Source of the DNA: Rubricoccus marinus
GTDB taxonomy: Bacteria; Bacteroidota; Rhodothermia; Rhodothermales; Rubricoccaceae
Direction: 5' to 3'
NCBI RefSeq assembly: GCF_002257665.1
Contig: NZ_MQWB01000001.1
Location: 3,607,119-3,671,118, forward strand
DNA length: 64,000 nt
Part shown: one piece after another, positions 44,620 to 55,120 of the stretch
Layout of the letters: every line of letters begins with the position of its first letter
Position numbering within the stretch: the first letter of the stretch is position 1
Notes under the pieces: generated by a model
What the model was told of the DNA's origin: nothing
What the model saw: the letters and a program-made list of their open reading frames with translations, nothing else
The model's database searches: none
Made by a program: the position numbers and the translations under genes

Positions 44620-47600
44620 ATGGCGACGAAGAAAGCGGCTCCCAAACCCAAGACCACGAAGGCAGCCTCTGGCGCGAAGGCGGCCAAGAAGAAGCCCGCG
44701 AAGGCAAGCGCGGCCTCTGGCGCCAAGACGAAAGCCGCTGCGGCGACGTCAGCCAAGGCCTCTGCCACGACGAAGAAAGCGGCGTCCAGGAAGGCCGCAC
44801 CCAAAAAGGCCACCGCTGCTAAAGGTGCGAAGTCCAAGAGCGCGGCCAAGACCACAGCGCCCGCCTCTCCCACCCGTAGCCGTGACCGCAAAGTCAGCGG
44901 CTCGGCCTCTGGCGCCGCCAAGCGCTTCGTGGGGCGGGACCTCGTGGTCAAAGGCGCGCGGCAGCACAACCTGAAGGGCTTCGACCTCACGATCCCCAAG
45001 AAGCAGCTCGTCGTGGTCACCGGGCCGTCGGGGTCCGGCAAGTCCTCGCTCGTCTTCGACACCATCTACGCCGAGGGGCAGCGGCGCTACGTCGAGTCTT
45101 TGAGCGCGTACGCGCGGCAGTTCCTGGACCGGATGGACAAGCCGGACGTGGAGATGATCACGGGCCTCGCGCCCGCCATCGCGATCGAGCAGCAGAACGG
45201 GACCAAGAACCCGCGCTCGACGGTCGCGACCCAGACCGAGGTCTACGACTACCTCCGGCTCCTCTACGCCCGCATCGGGACCACGTTTTCGCCCGCCTCT
45301 GGCGAGGTGGTCACCAAAGACAGCCCGCGCTCGGTCGCCGACGAAGTGCAGGCGGCGCTAGAGTCCGGGACGCGGTTCTATCTCGCCTTTTCCGTTCCGC
45401 AGCACAAAGGCGCGAAAAAGGCCCAGGAGCTGGCGGCGCTTCTCGCCAGAGGCTTCGCCCGCCTCGTCGCGCTGCCGACCGAGACGCAGGCGAAAAAGGG
45501 CGCGGCGCCAGAGGTCATCGACATGCTGGAAACGCCGCCAGAGGAGGTGAAGACGCCTCTGGCGCGGCTGCTCGTGCTCGTGGACCGGCTGGTCGCGAAG
45601 CCCGGCGACGAATCGGTCACGAACCGCATCGCGGACAGCGTGGAGCAGGCGTTCCGCGAGGGCGAGGAGCGCACGGTCGTGATCACGGTGCCCAAAGAGG
45701 GGCGCTACGAGCGGCTCGACTTCTCGGCTCTGTTCGAGCGCGACGGCCTCACGTTCGAGGAGCCCACGCCGCAGCTCTTCTCGTTCAACTCCCCGCTCGG
45801 CGCGTGCCCCACGTGCCAGGGCTTCGGGCGCGTCCCCGGCCTCTCGCCGGAGCTCATCATCCCCAACCCGGACCTCACGTTGCGCCAGGGTGCGCTCGCG
45901 CCGTTCAGGACCGAGGCGTGGGGCAAGCACCAGAAAGAGCTCGTCCGCATCGCGCGGAAAGAAGGCATCGACCTGGACCTCCCCTACCAACTGCTTCCGC
46001 AGGCGCACAAGGATCTCGTCTGGGCCGGAAAAGGCGACTACATCGGGCTCACGGGCTTTTTCCGCTTTCTGGAACGGAAGAGCTACAAGATGCACTACCG
46101 CATCTACGCCGCCCGCTTCCGCGGCTACACCCGCTGCCCGGAGTGCAACGGCTACCGCGTGCGCCCCGCCGGGCTCAACGTCAAGATCGAAGGCCCGAAG
46201 ATCGGCGCGGCGCCAGAGGCCTCTGGCGGGACCGAGTGGATGCACATCGGCGAGGCGTGCGAGCTGACGACCGCCGACGCGCGGCTGTTCTTCGACGGGC
46301 TCGTGCTGAGCGAGCACCAGAAGGAGGTCGCGGGCCGCGTGCTGGAAGAGGTGCAGAAGCGGCTGGGCTACTTGGTGGAAGTCGGCCTGGACTACCTCTC
46401 GCTGGACCGGCTCGCCATGACGCTCTCGGGCGGCGAGACGCAGCGCATCAACCTCGCGACGAGTCTCGGCTCCTCGCTCGTCGGCAGCCTCTACGTGCTG
46501 GACGAGCCGACCATTGGTCTGCACCCGCGCGACAACGACCGGCTCATCGCCATCCTCGAAGGCCTGCGTGACATTGGCAACACGGTTCTCGTGGTGGAGC
46601 ACGACGAGCAGATGATGCGCCGCGCCGATCAGATCGTGGACATCGGTCCAGGAAGCGGCGTCCACGGGGGCAACGTGATCTTCCAGGGCACCTTTGAAGA
46701 GGCGCTGGAGGACGAGGGCTCGCTGACCGGCGCGTACCTCTCGGGACGGAAGAGCATCCCCGTTCCAGAACAGCGCCGCGAGGCCGACGACGAGCGCCAG
46801 ATCACGGTCCGCGGCGCGCGTTCGCACAACCTAAAGCGTCTGGACGTCTCGTTCCCGCTCGACATGATCACGGTCGTGACCGGCGTCTCGGGGTCCGGGA
46901 AGAGCACGCTCGTGCACGACACGCTCTACACCGGCCTCGCCCGGCTCAAGGGCTCCGAGGCCTCTGGCGTCGGCTCCCACGATTCCATCGAGGGCGCGGC
47001 GCTCGTGGACTCGGTCGAGATGATCGACCAGTCGCCGATCGGCAAGAGCCCGCGGTCCAACCCCGTCACCTACGTCAAGGCGTTCGACGCCATCCGTGAC
47101 CTGCTCGCGAGCACGCACCAGGCCAAGATCCGCGGCTACCGCGCCGGCACGTTCTCGTTCAACGTGCCCGGCGGGCGCTGCGAGGTCTGCCAGGGCGACG
47201 GCGTGGTGCAGGTGGAGATGCAGTTCCTGGCCGACCTCTACCTGGAGTGCGAGGCGTGCCACGGCAAGCGCTTCAAGCAGGACGTGCTGGAGATCCGGTT
47301 CCAGGGCAAGAACATCGCGGACATGCTGGACATGACCATCGATGAGGCCGTGGACTTTTTCGCGGGCCAGAAGCGGATCGAGAAAAAGCTGGCGGTCCTC
47401 CAAGAGGTCGGGCTGGGCTACCTCACGTTGGGGCAGCCTGCCAACACGCTTTCGGGCGGCGAGGCGCAGCGCGTCAAGCTGGCAGCGCACCTCGGCAAGC
47501 GGCACTTCGGGCACACGCTCTACGTGTTCGACGAGCCCACGACCGGGCTGCACTTCGACGACATCGCCAAGCTGCTCCGCGCGTTCAACGCGCTCGTGGA

Positions 47601-47784
47601 GGCGGGCCACTCGGTCATCCTTATCGAACACAACCTGGACGTGATCAAAGCGGCCGACTGGGTGATCGACATCGGCCCCGAAGGCGGGCGCCGCGGCGGC
47701 TTCGTCGTCGCCGAGGGCACGCCAGAGGCCGTCGCCAAGCACGACACGAGCCACACGGCCCGCTTCCTGCGCGACATTCTGTAG
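44620..47784 (+). CDS. uvrA: UvrA excinuclease subunit with a histone H1-like N-terminal tail
   Basis: DNA-damage recognition ATPase of nucleotide excision repair. Residues about 103-1054 are a full UvrA: VTGPSGSGKSSLVFDTIYAE and VTGVSGSGKSTLVHDTLYTG (two Walker A), LSGGETQRINLATSLGS and LSGGEAQRVKLAAHLG (two ABC signatures), and zinc-binding CPECNGYR and CEVCQGDG...CEACHGKRF. The usual first CxxC before LFSFNSPLGACPTCQGFG is absent (FSALFERDGLTFEEP there), as I recall for Bacteroidota UvrA. The first 100 residues are almost only Lys, Ala, Ser, Pro and Thr (such as KKPAKASAASGAKTKAAAAT), resembling histone H1 tails; three motif copies encode parts of it. Divergent from the second beta-helix gene across 236 bases. 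Confidence 0.95.
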   Translation: MATKKAAPKPKTTKAASGAKAAKKKPAKASAASGAKTKAAAATSAKASATTKKAASRKAAPKKATAAKGAKSKSAAKTTAPASPTRSRDRKVSGSASGAAKRFVGRDLVVKGARQHNLKGFDLTIPKKQLVVVTGPSGSGKSSLVFDTIYAEGQRRYVESLSAYARQFLDRMDKPDVEMITGLAPAIAIEQQNGTKNPRSTVATQTEVYDYLRLLYARIGTTFSPASGEVVTKDSPRSVADEVQAALESGTRFYLAFSVPQHKGAKKAQELAALLARGFARLVALPTETQAKKGAAPEVIDMLETPPEEVKTPLARLLVLVDRLVAKPGDESVTNRIADSVEQAFREGEERTVVITVPKEGRYERLDFSALFERDGLTFEEPTPQLFSFNSPLGACPTCQGFGRVPGLSPELIIPNPDLTLRQGALAPFRTEAWGKHQKELVRIARKEGIDLDLPYQLLPQAHKDLVWAGKGDYIGLTGFFRFLERKSYKMHYRIYAARFRGYTRCPECNGYRVRPAGLNVKIEGPKIGAAPEASGGTEWMHIGEACELTTADARLFFDGLVLSEHQKEVAGRVLEEVQKRLGYLVEVGLDYLSLDRLAMTLSGGETQRINLATSLGSSLVGSLYVLDEPTIGLHPRDNDRLIAILEGLRDIGNTVLVVEHDEQMMRRADQIVDIGPGSGVHGGNVIFQGTFEEALEDEGSLTGAYLSGRKSIPVPEQRREADDERQITVRGARSHNLKRLDVSFPLDMITVVTGVSGSGKSTLVHDTLYTGLARLKGSEASGVGSHDSIEGAALVDSVEMIDQSPIGKSPRSNPVTYVKAFDAIRDLLASTHQAKIRGYRAGTFSFNVPGGRCEVCQGDGVVQVEMQFLADLYLECEACHGKRFKQDVLEIRFQGKNIADMLDMTIDEAVDFFAGQKRIEKKLAVLQEVGLGYLTLGQPANTLSGGEAQRVKLAAHLGKRHFGHTLYVFDEPTTGLHFDDIAKLLRAFNALVEAGHSVILIEHNLDVIKAADWVIDIGPEGGRRGGFVVAEGTPEAVAKHDTSHTARFLRDIL

Positions 47785-47818
47785 CCTCTGGCGGGACACC
47801 TGATGTTCCGCCTAGAGG
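47785..47818. terminator. Hairpin between convergent uvrA and kinase genes
   Basis: CCTCTGGCGG pairs with CCGCCTAGAGG, leaving one bulged base, right after the uvrA stop. It could serve both convergent transcripts, but no T tract is evident. Confidence 0.4.
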
Positions 47819-47861
47819 TATAGCGCCCCTTCGTCCAGAGGGAGCGGGCGCCAGAGGCCGA

Positions 47862-50474
47862 TCAGAGGGCCGCGACCACCGTCTCGGCCTGGGAGGCGGG
47901 GGCGGGCACGCCTGAACCGAGGTCCTGAGCGGCCCGCTTGACCACGTCCTCGATCGCGAGGAGGAAGGGGAACAGAGCCACCGCTGCGGATTCGATCCGC
48001 TCATCGTCGCAGGCGAGTTGGAGCGCGTGCGCGCTGTCCCCGAGGTCTTCCATGCCGAACATCTCCCCGAGAGATTTCGCCGTGTGCGCAGCGCGGGCCG
48101 CACGCGCGAAGTCCTGAGCTTGGAGGGACTCCCGCGCCGCGGCGCCTTCCTCGTGGAGGGAGTCCACCGTGTCTTGCAGAAGCGAGCGGTAGAGATCCAA
48201 GTCAAGCGCCTGCTCCATGAGAAGCGGGAAGACGACATCGGCGGGCGGCGCCAGGGGCGCTCCGGGCACTTCCGTCGTGAGGGACACCTGGGCGAGGACC
48301 TCGCTGAGCGCGCCCACGTCGAGCGGTTTGCCCAGAAAGCCGTCCATCCCGGCAGCGAAGCACGCCTCGCGTTTGTCGTGCGTCACGTCGGCCGTCATCG
48401 CGACCACGCGCGGCTGCTGGATTCCCGCCTCGTCCCGGAGGCGGCGCGTGGCCTCGATCCCGTCCATGAGCGGCATCCGGATGTCCATCAGCACGAGATC
48501 GTAGTCGCTCCGGTGGAGGGCCTCCAAGACCTCGGTCCCATCGGCGACGATGTCGGCGCGGTAGCCCAACCGCTTCAGCGTGAGCGCGACGACGCGCTGG
48601 TTCACGGGGTTGTCCTCGGCGACGAGGATGCGCAGCGGGTTGGCCGTCTCGCCAGAGGCCGAAGCGGGCGCGTTCGCCGGGGCCTCTGGCGCCGGAGTGG
48701 GGGCGCTCGCCTTGCTGAGAGCTTCTACCACCACCTGGCAGAGATGCGCCGGCTTGATGGGCTTGGAGAGGCACGCAGACAACATCCCTGGCGGGAGGTC
48801 AGGCTTCTGGTGCATCGACGTCAGCATGATTAGCGACAGAGACGGCGCCAGCGCGTGGAGCGCGCGGGCCACCGTGGCACCGTCCATGTCCGGCATCTGG
48901 AGGTCCAGAATGGCGAAATCGAAGGGGGGACTCTGGGAGACCGCGATAAGGGCCTCGGCGCCAGAGGCGCAGACGACGGCCTCGGCGCCCCACTTGTCCG
49001 CCTGCACCTGGAGGATGCGGCGGTTGGCTTCCGTGTCATCGACGATGAGGACCCGGCTGCCCCGGACGCGGTCGATGCCTTCGCAGAGAGTGCGGGGACC
49101 TTCGGTGGAGAGCGGCACGATGGGGATGACGACGTGAAAGGTGGTTCCGACGTTGAGTTCGCTCTCTGCCCAGACGGTGCCCCCGAGGGCGTCGCAGATA
49201 CTTTTCGTGATGGCAAGCCCGAGGCCCGTGCCACCGTACTTGCGCGTCGTGGAGGTGTCGGCCTGCACGAACCCCTCGAAAAGGGCGTCCAGACGGGCTT
49301 CGGGAATCCCGATCCCCGTATCGGCGACCTGGATGTACAACGCGGGGGCGTCAGGGAGGCCTCTGGCACCGAGCAGGTCGGCAGAGGCGAGGCGCGCGTC
49401 GATGACGACCTCGCCGTGATCGGTGAACTTGACGGCGTTGGAAAGCAGGTTGAGGATGACCTGGCGCAGCCGCGTCGCATCGCCAGAGGCCATGAACGGG
49501 ACGCCCTCGTCCACGACGGCGGCCACTTCGACGCCCTTTTCCGCCGCGTGGAACGCCACGAGGTCCAGCGCATCCTCGATGCACGAGCGGACCTCGAACG
49601 GGTGGTCCTCTAGCTCCATCATCCCCGCCTCGATCTTGGAGAAGTCCAAGATGTCGTTGATGACCGCGAGGAGGTTCTCGCCGCTGGAGCGGATGATGCT
49701 GGCGTACTCCTGCTGCTCGGGCGTGAGGTCGGTGTCCAGGAGGTGCCCGGTCATCCCGATCACGCCGTTAAGCGGGGTCCGGATCTCGTGGCTCATGTTG
49801 GCCAGGAACTCGCTCTTGGCCTGCGTGGCGGATTCGGCGGCCTCTTTTGCCGCTCGCAACGCGCGCTCGTGGGCGTGCTGCTCCGTTACGTCCATGATGA
49901 GCCCGGAAAGCGCCGCGGCGTGCCCCTCCGCGTCCCGCTCCACCTTTCCGACGACGCGCAGGACGCGCTGCTTTCCGTCGGCGCGGCGGATGCGGAAGTG
50001 GACGGGGTCGGCGCGGCGGCTCGCAGTCTCCTGGATCGCCTGGGTGAGTTGCTCCACGTCATCGGGGTGGACGTGCTGGAGAAACAGCATCGCCGTCGGC
50101 TCCACGGAGCCGGGCTCGTAGCCGAAGATGTGGAACGTCTCGTCTGCCCAGTGAGCGGCGCCAGAGGCCACGTTCCACTCCCAATGTCCGATGTGGGCGA
50201 TTCTCTGGGCCTCTTCGAGGCGGTCGAGCGTTTCGCGCAAGGCGGCCTCGGCCTGCTCGCGCTCCCTGAGCTCGTGGTGGATCTGATCGTACCGCTCGGT
50301 GAGCTCTCGGGAGGAGACGCCCAGAGACCGCTCTAGCAGCTCCTGGTCCTTGTCCGCCTGCCGGTAGGCCGCGTCCACGCGCGCGATGAAGTGTCCGAAG
50401 CGGGGGTCCTCAGGCGCCTCGTCGCCGTAGGTGCGGGCGATCTGGCGCTGGAGCAGGCGATGAAGAGACGACAA
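47862..50474 (-). CDS. Hybrid sensor histidine kinase (PAS, HisKA, HATPase, two receivers, HPt)
   Basis: The 870-residue cytoplasmic sensor starts with a helical segment and coiled coil, then a PAS domain ([20 protein letters not shown]). The kinase core follows with [19 protein letters not shown] (phosphorylated His) and [18 protein letters not shown] (ATP lid), then two receivers ([14 protein letters not shown] with [13 protein letters not shown], and [13 protein letters not shown] with [13 protein letters not shown]). A C-terminal HPt module shows [12 protein letters not shown] with the transfer His. All relay residues appear intact. No membrane helix is seen, so sensing is cytoplasmic. 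The FIST-domain gene 46 bases upstream is probably its sensory partner. No response regulator is adjacent. Confidence 0.93.
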   Translation of the reverse strand: MSSLHRLLQRQIARTYGDEAPEDPRFGHFIARVDAAYRQADKDQELLERSLGVSSRELTERYDQIHHELREREQAEAALRETLDRLEEAQRIAHIGHWEWNVASGAAHWADETFHIFGYEPGSVEPTAMLFLQHVHPDDVEQLTQAIQETASRRADPVHFRIRRADGKQRVLRVVGKVERDAEGHAAALSGLIMDVTEQHAHERALRAAKEAAESATQAKSEFLANMSHEIRTPLNGVIGMTGHLLDTDLTPEQQEYASIIRSSGENLLAVINDILDFSKIEAGMMELEDHPFEVRSCIEDALDLVAFHAAEKGVEVAAVVDEGVPFMASGDATRLRQVILNLLSNAVKFTDHGEVVIDARLASADLLGARGLPDAPALYIQVADTGIGIPEARLDALFEGFVQADTSTTRKYGGTGLGLAITKSICDALGGTVWAESELNVGTTFHVVIPIVPLSTEGPRTLCEGIDRVRGSRVLIVDDTEANRRILQVQADKWGAEAVVCASGAEALIAVSQSPPFDFAILDLQMPDMDGATVARALHALAPSLSLIMLTSMHQKPDLPPGMLSACLSKPIKPAHLCQVVVEALSKASAPTPAPEAPANAPASASGETANPLRILVAEDNPVNQRVVALTLKRLGYRADIVADGTEVLEALHRSDYDLVLMDIRMPLMDGIEATRRLRDEAGIQQPRVVAMTADVTHDKREACFAAGMDGFLGKPLDVGALSEVLAQVSLTTEVPGAPLAPPADVVFPLLMEQALDLDLYRSLLQDTVDSLHEEGAAARESLQAQDFARAARAAHTAKSLGEMFGMEDLGDSAHALQLACDDERIESAAVALFPFLLAIEDVVKRAAQDLGSGVPAPASQAETVVAAL

Positions 50475-50520
50475 GAGATCAGGCGGGGGCCGGGGCGCCA
50501 GAGGCGCGGCCGGGGTGGGT

Positions 50521-51654
50521 TCAGGCCTCGGCGAGCGCCGTGACCGTCATGGTCTGGTTGTGGAGTTCGCAGAGCGAGTTGCCCTGCACGGGCGCGAGCT
50601 CTCCGTAGGAGTAGAAGCCCACGCACGCCGCTGCGCCGAACACAGAGGACGCTTCCTCCACTTCCTCTTCAATGCGTGGTCCCATGGCCCACCGGCGGCC
50701 CACGCAGCTCACGATCAAGGCGAGCTCGGCGGGTTGCCCGAGCATGTCGGCGGCGAGCTCCGTTGCCGAAGCGGCGCCGTCCACGAGCCGGTCGTGGCTG
50801 GTGCGCATGAGTTGGGCCGTGGCCCCGTGCGGGATGTCGCCAGCAAACGTGATGGTGCCCGCCTCCCGGTCCACGTTGAGAACCGTCCGGACGAGCACGT
50901 AATCAGATCCGGGGACCTGGATGGAGAGCGGGAAGAGCAGGCCGCTGGCGGGGAGGTCGGCAGCGTAAGGGCCGAGGTACTCGCAGTAGAGGTCGAAGGC
51001 AGAGCGGCCATCCAGTTCGTAGAGGACGTTACCTTCCGAGCGCGTGACGACGCGGCGCGGGCCAAAGGTGTCCCACCCCCCGACCGCGCTGGACCCGACG
51101 CGCAGGTTCTCGCCATAGAGCGCGAGCGCGGCAGCGCCGGGGCCTTCAAGCGGCGTGTCGGCCCAGATAGGCGTGCGCTCGAACCGCTCGCCGTCGGCGG
51201 CCAGTCCTCCCGTCACTTTAGTCCCACTCGGAAGCGCACTTTCGAGGCCTCTGGCGAGAGCGCTCCCGTTGAGGGCGATCCCGTCCGCGAGGACGAACAC
51301 GTGCGCCAGAGGCTGGCCGTCGGGGTCGCGGGGCGCCACGAGGGCTCCCAGGCGGCGCCCCGTTTCGTCGGCCGTCTCGCCGGGGACCAGAGGGACCGAG
51401 ACGACCTCCGCCGTTGAGGTGCCGAACGTGACGGCGGCCGTCACGAGAGAGCCGTCGGACACGCGGTCGCCGGAGATCTCTCCGCCCGAGGCAGCGCCCA
51501 GAATCCGTGCGTGGGGATACCGGGCCCGCACGGCAGCAAAGGCCCGCGGGTCGGAGATCAGCTCGGTCGAACCGAATGCGAAGACCAGATCGGCGGGCTC
51601 GCTCTCGGGGGCGACCGGGGTGCCGGGAATCCAGGACCAGCGGGTCGTGTGCAT
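50521..51654 (-). CDS. FIST-domain sensory protein
   Basis: The 377-residue soluble protein matches the FIST N and C domains, proposed small-ligand (possibly amino-acid) sensors in signalling operons. Marks include [58 protein letters not shown], and a C-terminal block, [20 protein letters not shown], followed by [14 protein letters not shown] at 51654 is preferred; another at 51717 would add 21 residues of unlikely sequence. It lies just upstream of the hybrid kinase, in the same orientation, a common pairing for FIST proteins. Confidence 0.9.
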   Translation of the reverse strand: MHTTRWSWIPGTPVAPESEPADLVFAFGSTELISDPRAFAAVRARYPHARILGAASGGEISGDRVSDGSLVTAAVTFGTSTAEVVSVPLVPGETADETGRRLGALVAPRDPDGQPLAHVFVLADGIALNGSALARGLESALPSGTKVTGGLAADGERFERTPIWADTPLEGPGAAALALYGENLRVGSSAVGGWDTFGPRRVVTRSEGNVLYELDGRSAFDLYCEYLGPYAADLPASGLLFPLSIQVPGSDYVLVRTVLNVDREAGTITFAGDIPHGATAQLMRTSHDRLVDGAASATELAADMLGQPAELALIVSCVGRRWAMGPRIEEEVEEASSVFGAAACVGFYSYGELAPVQGNSLCELHNQTMTVTALAEA

Positions 51655-51840
51655 GGGCGGTGATGGCGTAACGGGGAAAGCATCGGCGTAGTGGAACCGT
51701 TTGTTAAACGAGCCCATGGGATGTGCACTTCGGCATCTCCATCGGTCTTCTGCACGCTCCCGCGCGGTCACCCCGCAGCCTCTGGCGCCAGAGGCGAGCC
51801 GTGCGTGGTACGTTTCGGGCCAGCCCCCCTCCCCTCTCCC

Positions 51841-52995
51841 GTGCCCGACGCCAGAGGCCCTCTCCGCATTGCCCTGTTCACGGGCAACTACCACCACGTC
51901 GAGGACGGCGTCTCGCGCACACTGAACCGCCTTGTGCGGTATTTGCTCGCGCAGAGCCATGAGGTGCTGATCATTGGGCCGACTGTCCCAGACCCGCCGA
52001 TGGAGCACGCCGGGACGCTCGTGCCGGTCCCCAGCGTGTCCATCCCCACGCGACCGGAGTACCAGTTCACGACCGGCTTTCCGAGCGACGTGAAGTGGAA
52101 GGTGCGGCACTGGAAGCCCGACGTGGTCCACATCGCGACGCCCGATCGGCTGGGCTTCGCCGCGCTGAAATGGGCCGAGCGCGAGGGGCTGCCCATCGTC
52201 TCGTCCTACCACACGCACTTTCCGTCGTACCTGGGCTACTACCACGCGGGCGCGCTGGAACCCCTCCTCTGGCGCCTGGCGCGGCGGTTCTACAACCGCG
52301 TCGGGGAGGTCTTCGTCCCGACGCCGTCCATGGCGGACGTGCTGCGCGAGCACGGCATCACGGCGCCCATCGAGCTGTGGCCGCGCGGCGTCGAGACCGA
52401 CCGGTTCACGCCAGAGGCCCGCTCCAGCCTCTGGCGCGAGGCCAAAGGCTTCTCGGAGGACGAGATCGTCATCACGTTCGTGAGCCGGCTGGTCAAGGAG
52501 AAAAGCGTCGACGTGTACGCCGACGTGGTCAACCGCCTGCGCGCCAGAGGCCTGCCGGTGCGGGGGCTCGTGGTGGGCTCTGGCCCAGAGCGTGAGGCGA
52601 TGGAAGCGCGCGCGCCCGACGCCGTCTTTACCGGGCACCTCGGCGGGGAAGAGATCGCGGCGGCCTACGCGTCGTCCGACATATTCCTGTTCCCCAGCGA
52701 GACCGAGACGTTCGGCAACGTCACGCTGGAGGCGATGGCGAGCGGGCTGCCCGCCGTCTGCGCCGACGCGGTCGGCAGCAGCAGCCTCGTCGTGGACGGC
52801 GAGACCGGCTTTCTCTGCCCGCCCCGCGACGTGGACGCCTTTACAAACGCGACCGCACGCCTGGTAGAGGACCCCGCACTCCGCCAGCGGCTGGGTGCCG
52901 CCGCCCGTGAACGCGCGCTGACCTACGACTGGGACGCCATCCTGGGGCGCCTCGCCGACCGGTACCGCGCCGCGGCCTCTGGCGAGGCGCGGTGA
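51841..52995 (+). CDS. Glycosyltransferase family 4 (GT-B fold)
   Basis: Retaining sugar transferase of 384 residues, probably acting on a lipid or envelope glycan. It starts PLRIALFTGNYHHVEDGVSR, has ASSYHTHFPSYLGYY-type text (VSSYHTHFPSYLGYYHAGAL), FVPTPSMADVLREHG, and the donor-site block FLFPSETETFGNVTLEAMAS followed by GLPAVCADAVGSSSLV. The closest types I recall are alpha-mannosyl- or sulfoquinovosyl-transferases of the MgtA/SqdX group, but the donor cannot be fixed. Start GTG at 51841 is exactly at the first beta strand. A second glycosyltransferase gene follows 111 bases later. Confidence 0.88.
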   Translation: MPDARGPLRIALFTGNYHHVEDGVSRTLNRLVRYLLAQSHEVLIIGPTVPDPPMEHAGTLVPVPSVSIPTRPEYQFTTGFPSDVKWKVRHWKPDVVHIATPDRLGFAALKWAEREGLPIVSSYHTHFPSYLGYYHAGALEPLLWRLARRFYNRVGEVFVPTPSMADVLREHGITAPIELWPRGVETDRFTPEARSSLWREAKGFSEDEIVITFVSRLVKEKSVDVYADVVNRLRARGLPVRGLVVGSGPEREAMEARAPDAVFTGHLGGEEIAAAYASSDIFLFPSETETFGNVTLEAMASGLPAVCADAVGSSSLVVDGETGFLCPPRDVDAFTNATARLVEDPALRQRLGAAARERALTYDWDAILGRLADRYRAAASGEAR

Positions 52996-53106
52996 GCCAC
53001 GGGCCTCTGGCGCCGGAGACTCAGGGAAAGCCTCAGTTTCGAGAGGTCTGAGCTTGCCCGCGCGCGCCAGCGGCGGCACCTTGCGGCCCTCCTCACGACC
53101 GACCGC

Positions 53107-54285
53107 ATGACCGTCTGCGACCTCACGCACGCCTACCACGAGACCAGCGGGGGCATCCGCACCTACATCGACGCGAAGCGGCGCTACATCCTGGAGGAAA
53201 CGGAGCACTCGCACGCGCTCGTCATTCCGGGAGAAACGGACCGCGTGACGCGCGACGGGCGGGCAGTCACCGTAGAAGTGGCGGCGCCGTTTATCGCGGG
53301 CGCCGAACCGTACCGGTGGTTCCGCAACCCCCGCAGCGCGCGTAGAGCGCTGGAATACGTCGCGCCAGAGGTGATCGAGCTGGGCACCTACTTCATGCCG
53401 ACTGAGTGGCAGCCCGCGTTCGCGGTCCGCAACGCGAGGCGCCGCGCAGGGAAAGCGGGCATCGTCTCCATCTTTACCCACACCGACTTTGCGGACTCCT
53501 ACGCCGAGGGCTACGTCTCGCAGGTGCTCGGCGACCGGGTGGGAAAGCTGACCGGCAAAGCGGCGCACGTCTACGTCAAGCAGCTCATCAACCGCGCCGA
53601 TTGCGCGGCGGCGCCCTCCCCTGCTCAGGCCCAGGACTTCCACAAGCGCGGCCTAGATGTGCTCCTGGCCAGCTACGGCGTGGATGTCAAGACGTTCACG
53701 CCCCAGGCCGCCTCTGGCGCCGAGGTCCGCGCCGAACTCGGCATCCCGCCAGAGGCCCTCTTCCTCGTCTACGCCGGCCGGCTGGACTCGGAAAAGCGTA
53801 CGGACACGATGGTGAGCGCGGTTCGGCGCGTCAATGAGACGCGCCCGGCCGTTCTGGTGATGGTGGGCGAAGGCCCGCACCGCGATGGCCTCAAAGAGGA
53901 ACAGGAAGCGGGCGCGCCTATCCGTGTCCTCCCCTATCTCACGAGCAAAGAAGCGCTGGCTCGCCTGTTCGCCTCGGCCGACCTCTATCTCACCGCCGGG
54001 CCGTACGAGACGTTCGGCCTCTCGGTCGCCGAGGCGCAGGCCTGTGGCCTCCCGGTCGTCGGCGTCGCCGGCGGCGCGCTGATCGAGCGCGTGCCCGACG
54101 GCCTCGGCCTCCTCGGCCCCGTTGACGACGACGAGGCGATGGCCACCAACATCCTCCAGGTCGCCGAGTGCCGCGACGAGATGGGCCGCGCCGGACGCGA
54201 GGAGGTCGTCGCGCGTTTCGCGTGGGAGATCACCTTCCGCAAGATGTTCGGCCTCTACGACGCCGCGCTCGCCCGCACGGCGTAG
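53107..54285 (+). CDS. Glycosyltransferase family 4 (second copy)
   Basis: The 392-residue GT-B enzyme starts MTVCDLTHAYHETSGGIRTY, an acceptor-domain opening like those of phosphatidylinositol or diacylglycerol glycosyltransferases. Later it has LVYAGRLDSEKRTDTMVSAV and LYLTAGPYETFGLSVAEAQA, then CGLPVVGVAGGALIERVPDG, the nucleotide-sugar site with the EX7E-type acidic pair. Its sequence differs strongly from the preceding glycosyltransferase, so the two likely add different sugars in one pathway. An 18-bp motif palindrome starts right at the stop codon (54286). Confidence 0.88.
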   Translation: MTVCDLTHAYHETSGGIRTYIDAKRRYILEETEHSHALVIPGETDRVTRDGRAVTVEVAAPFIAGAEPYRWFRNPRSARRALEYVAPEVIELGTYFMPTEWQPAFAVRNARRRAGKAGIVSIFTHTDFADSYAEGYVSQVLGDRVGKLTGKAAHVYVKQLINRADCAAAPSPAQAQDFHKRGLDVLLASYGVDVKTFTPQAASGAEVRAELGIPPEALFLVYAGRLDSEKRTDTMVSAVRRVNETRPAVLVMVGEGPHRDGLKEEQEAGAPIRVLPYLTSKEALARLFASADLYLTAGPYETFGLSVAEAQACGLPVVGVAGGALIERVPDGLGLLGPVDDDEAMATNILQVAECRDEMGRAGREEVVARFAWEITFRKMFGLYDAALARTA

Positions 54286-54399
54286 GCCTCTGGCGCCAGA
54301 GGCTGGCCTCGCGTCCCTCGCCAAACCACAAGCGCGGGTGGAATCAAGCGCGTGGTCTCGTCGTCTACCTCCTGTCTTCCTCCCCTACCCCGACTCACG

Positions 54400-55011
54400 A
54401 TGACCAAACTGACACTCCTCTTCGCGCTCCTCTTCGCGGCTTCGGCCGTCCAGGCTCAGGACCATGACATGGCCGGAGGCCACGATGGCGCCGAGCACGC
54501 GATGCACCAGAACATGCCGCCCATGCGCGCCAACGATTCGGCGCGCCCGAGCCCCAACGCTGGCGTCATGCAGACCATCGGCACCACGACCGTGATGGTG
54601 CATTACAGCCGCCCATCCGCCAAGGGCCGCACCATCTTCGCGAGCAGCGACGACGCGCTCGTCCCGCTTGGCAAGGTCTGGCGGACCGGAGCCAACGAGG
54701 CGACGGCGGTTTCCTTCTCTGGTGACGTGATGATCGGCGGCGAAACGCTCCCAGCCGGCACCTACGGCCTGTTCACCATCCCCGGCGAAAGCGAGTGGAC
54801 CATCATCTTCAACAACGTCGCCGAGCAGTGGGGCTCGATGGGCTACGATGAGGCTGAGGACGCGCTCCGCGTGATGGCAGCGCCCATCTCCGGCGGACCG
54901 GCGCAGGAGCAGTTCGAGATCTCCTTCGAGAACGTCACCGCAGAAGGCGGCGTGATGGTCCTCGCATGGGACGATGTCCGCGTGCCCGTTTCCATCTCCG
55001 TCGCAGGCTAG
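54400..55011 (+). CDS. Secreted DUF2911 protein
   Basis: The 203-residue product has a signal peptide (MTKLTLLFALLFAASAVQA), a His/Met-rich stretch (DHDMAGGHDGAEHAMHQNMP), and then the DUF2911 domain: VMVHYSRPSAKGRTIFA, LVPLGKVWRTGANEATAVSF, LPAGTYGLFTIPGESEW. The family is common in Bacteroidota and its function is unknown; the Met/His segment could bind copper. ATG at 54400 begins the signal. A motif-based terminator follows 20 bases after the stop. Confidence 0.9.
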   Translation: MTKLTLLFALLFAASAVQAQDHDMAGGHDGAEHAMHQNMPPMRANDSARPSPNAGVMQTIGTTTVMVHYSRPSAKGRTIFASSDDALVPLGKVWRTGANEATAVSFSGDVMIGGETLPAGTYGLFTIPGESEWTIIFNNVAEQWGSMGYDEAEDALRVMAAPISGGPAQEQFEISFENVTAEGGVMVLAWDDVRVPVSISVAG

Positions 55012-55031
55012 TACCCTCCGGCGAACAGTTT

Positions 55032-55080
55032 CCGAGCCTCTGGCGCAGACGTGGTCTCGCCAGAGGCTCGGTTCGTTTGG
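55032..55080 (+). terminator. Terminator built from two facing motif copies
   Basis: A 14-bp perfect stem (arms 55032-55045 and 55058-55071) with a 12-base loop, each arm holding one 10-mer copy, is followed by TTCGTTTGG. It ends the DUF2911 gene. Confidence 0.78.
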
Positions 55081-55120
55081 GGCCACCGGCGAGGCGCCGC
55101 GCGGCCCGCTAGTTAAGCGT

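Noticed and set aside
51655-53643. N-terminal extension of the FIST frame by some 660 residues
   Set aside because: It is Arg/Gly/Val-rich, antisense to two glycosyltransferase genes, and not protein-like; the FIST family start is at 51654.
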